DNA of 64,000 nucleotides from Legionella micdadei (GTDB lineage Bacteria; Pseudomonadota; Gammaproteobacteria; Legionellales; Legionellaceae): NCBI RefSeq assembly GCF_000953635.1, contig NZ_LN614830.1, positions 1,417,001 to 1,481,000 of the forward strand, read 5' to 3'. Shown piece by piece: positions 63,099 to 64,000 of this stretch (position 1 is its first letter; each line of letters starts with the position of its first letter). The notes under the pieces were generated by a model. It saw only the letters and a program-made list of their open reading frames with translations, ran no database searches and was not told where the DNA came from. The position numbers and the translations under genes were made by a program.

Positions 63099-64000
63099 AT
63101 GTTTTATAAAAGAGAAAGAACAAACCAGCATAAAAGAAATGAAAAACCATCTTCACCCTCTTTGAAAGTAGAAGACGGTAGACATCAGTCTTCTGAAAAT
63201 AAAATTCCTGTCTCTTCTTTAAATAATTCAGACAGGCACCGTACGTTGCTTGCGGAGCAGGAAGTAGTTGCACCCTCCTCGGAAAATCAAGGAAAACGCC
63301 CGGCTTATCCTTCTTCGCCAAGTGATGTTTTATCCATTCGTGGTTACCATCGCCGTGTGCGCTTTTACTCAACCGCTCCAGTAAGCCAGAGAATTGATCC
63401 CCTCGCAGAAATCCGCCAAATCGCTGTCGAACTGGAATGCGCTGACTGGTCCAGAGAATTACAGGAGCGAGTAAGTTCCCTAGGGAGTGTAAGTTTTAAG
63501 ACGGATAGCTACTTTGTGCAAACTAAAGATAGTCGAGATTGCGTGAGGGAGTTTTTTAAATTTTTGATACAACGGAAAGAAATTTTAAAAGAGATAGAAA
63601 AATGTATCCAGAGTAAGCAAAAATTTCTTTCTAATGGCGAGGAGGATGTTTGGCCAGGCTGTATTTCATTCGTAACGAGTATGCTAGATGATAAATCTGT
63701 TTGTTTTGTTGCTCTTTCCCGAGATGCAAATGGAAGTGACACAAAGTTATTAAAACTGTTAGATGAACTCGCTAAAGACTTAAATTTAGGACAAAGAGGG
63801 AGACAAGGTAAATATTGTTATGCAGTGGTTATGGAAACCAGCAGAAGTTTTAAAACGATTATGCAAGGATTAACAGGAAAGACACGAACTTGTGCTGAGT
63901 ATGATTTTGGCTCACTGCTAAGCAAGCTCTATGTCGAATATGGAAAGAGATTGAAGGTCGAAGGATGCTCTAATGCTTTCCTATTCCATTATGAGCAAGA
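63099..64000 (+). CDS. Hypothetical protein, 3' end beyond window; effector or toxin-like candidate
   Basis: The plus frame is open from ATG 63099 to the right edge, 300 codons, with no stop. The first 90 residues are polar and low-complexity (FYKRERTNQHKRNEKPSSPS, many Ser/Asn/Arg), like a disordered leader. A folded domain then begins at about residue 100 (IDPLAEIRQIAVELECADWS). The last visible part reads GKYCYAVVMETSRSFKTIMQ, then RTCAEYDFGSLLSKLYVEYG and VEGCSNAFLF. The CAE with a preceding basic stretch recalls the zinc Cys-Ala-Glu motif of some toxin deaminases, but the second cysteine pair would lie beyond the window, so this is only a suggestion. It is divergent from the giant gene, sharing the TTAA-tandem promoter region. 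Confidence 0.7.
   Translation, partial: MFYKRERTNQHKRNEKPSSPSLKVEDGRHQSSENKIPVSSLNNSDRHRTLLAEQEVVAPSSENQGKRPAYPSSPSDVLSIRGYHRRVRFYSTAPVSQRIDPLAEIRQIAVELECADWSRELQERVSSLGSVSFKTDSYFVQTKDSRDCVREFFKFLIQRKEILKEIEKCIQSKQKFLSNGEEDVWPGCISFVTSMLDDKSVCFVALSRDANGSDTKLLKLLDELAKDLNLGQRGRQGKYCYAVVMETSRSFKTIMQGLTGKTRTCAEYDFGSLLSKLYVEYGKRLKVEGCSNAFLFHYEQ

Noticed and set aside
1-64000. CRISPR arrays, tRNA or rRNA genes, phage modules
   Set aside because: No regularly spaced direct repeats, cloverleaf sequences, rRNA segments or phage structural genes were seen on reading both strands.

Overview
The window looks like a chromosomal segment of a Legionella-type gammaproteobacterium. The base composition is AT-rich. 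Housekeeping genes lie in an order I associate with Legionella: surE, nlpD, rpoS, a cysteine synthase-like gene, hmgA, yebC, ruvC, ruvA, then pmrA/pmrB and a yciB/ispZ gene. Around them sit proteins typical of an intracellular pathogen with a Dot/Icm-style effector repertoire: ankyrin-like, CaaX-tailed, Glu-rich-tailed and giant eukaryote-like proteins. The species cannot be fixed from the sequence alone, and all effector calls are inference.

Layout. 1-3009: a truncated WYL regulator, a gamma-glutamylcyclotransferase-like protein and NAD malic enzyme. 3171-10925: a lipoprotein with surE, then nlpD, rpoS, a Cds1-like PLP enzyme, hmgA, yebC and ruvCA. 11061-15966: a secreted protein, pmrB/pmrA, yciB, and a 488-residue protein with the landmarks of a tRNA-dependent cyclodipeptide synthase plus a Glu-rich tail. 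16414-21642: a PAS sensor kinase, mltD, gloB, rlmJ and a D-Ala-D-Ala dipeptidase. 21819-28127: small proteins, an aspartyl/asparaginyl hydroxylase, an MFS carrier, an M4 zinc metalloprotease and a phosphoesterase. 28145-35815: an MMPL exporter, a CNBD-patatin phospholipase overlapping a second hydroxylase, a UMF1/Atg22-like carrier and a homospermidine synthase-like enzyme.

35842-38325 is a tight four-gene minus-strand operon (CNBD protein, class II glutamine amidotransferase, two small proteins) divergent from a ferritin-like gene. 39032-40374 is an intact IS256-family element with an 8-bp target duplication. It sits in the last codons of a neighbouring gene. 40981-45125 holds a DUF4442 protein, a frameshifted remnant of a PmtA-like methyltransferase, a GT87-like membrane protein and an ALO-type FAD oxidase ending in a CaaX box. 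45173-49901 holds an ankyrin-like effector candidate, a small GCG-type secreted protein and an OafA-type acyltransferase.

49795-62907 is one gene of about 4,370 codons. It carries a DUF3638/DUF3645-like ATPase module otherwise known mainly from eukaryotic giant proteins, an N-terminal His/Asn/Cys constellation and four long alpha-helical supra-repeats. Divergent from it is an ORF that runs off the right edge. Between them lies an 11-bp-phased TTAA repeat resembling a PmrA box. The most interesting items are the giant protein, the cyclodipeptide-synthase-like protein and the CaaX-tailed oxidase.
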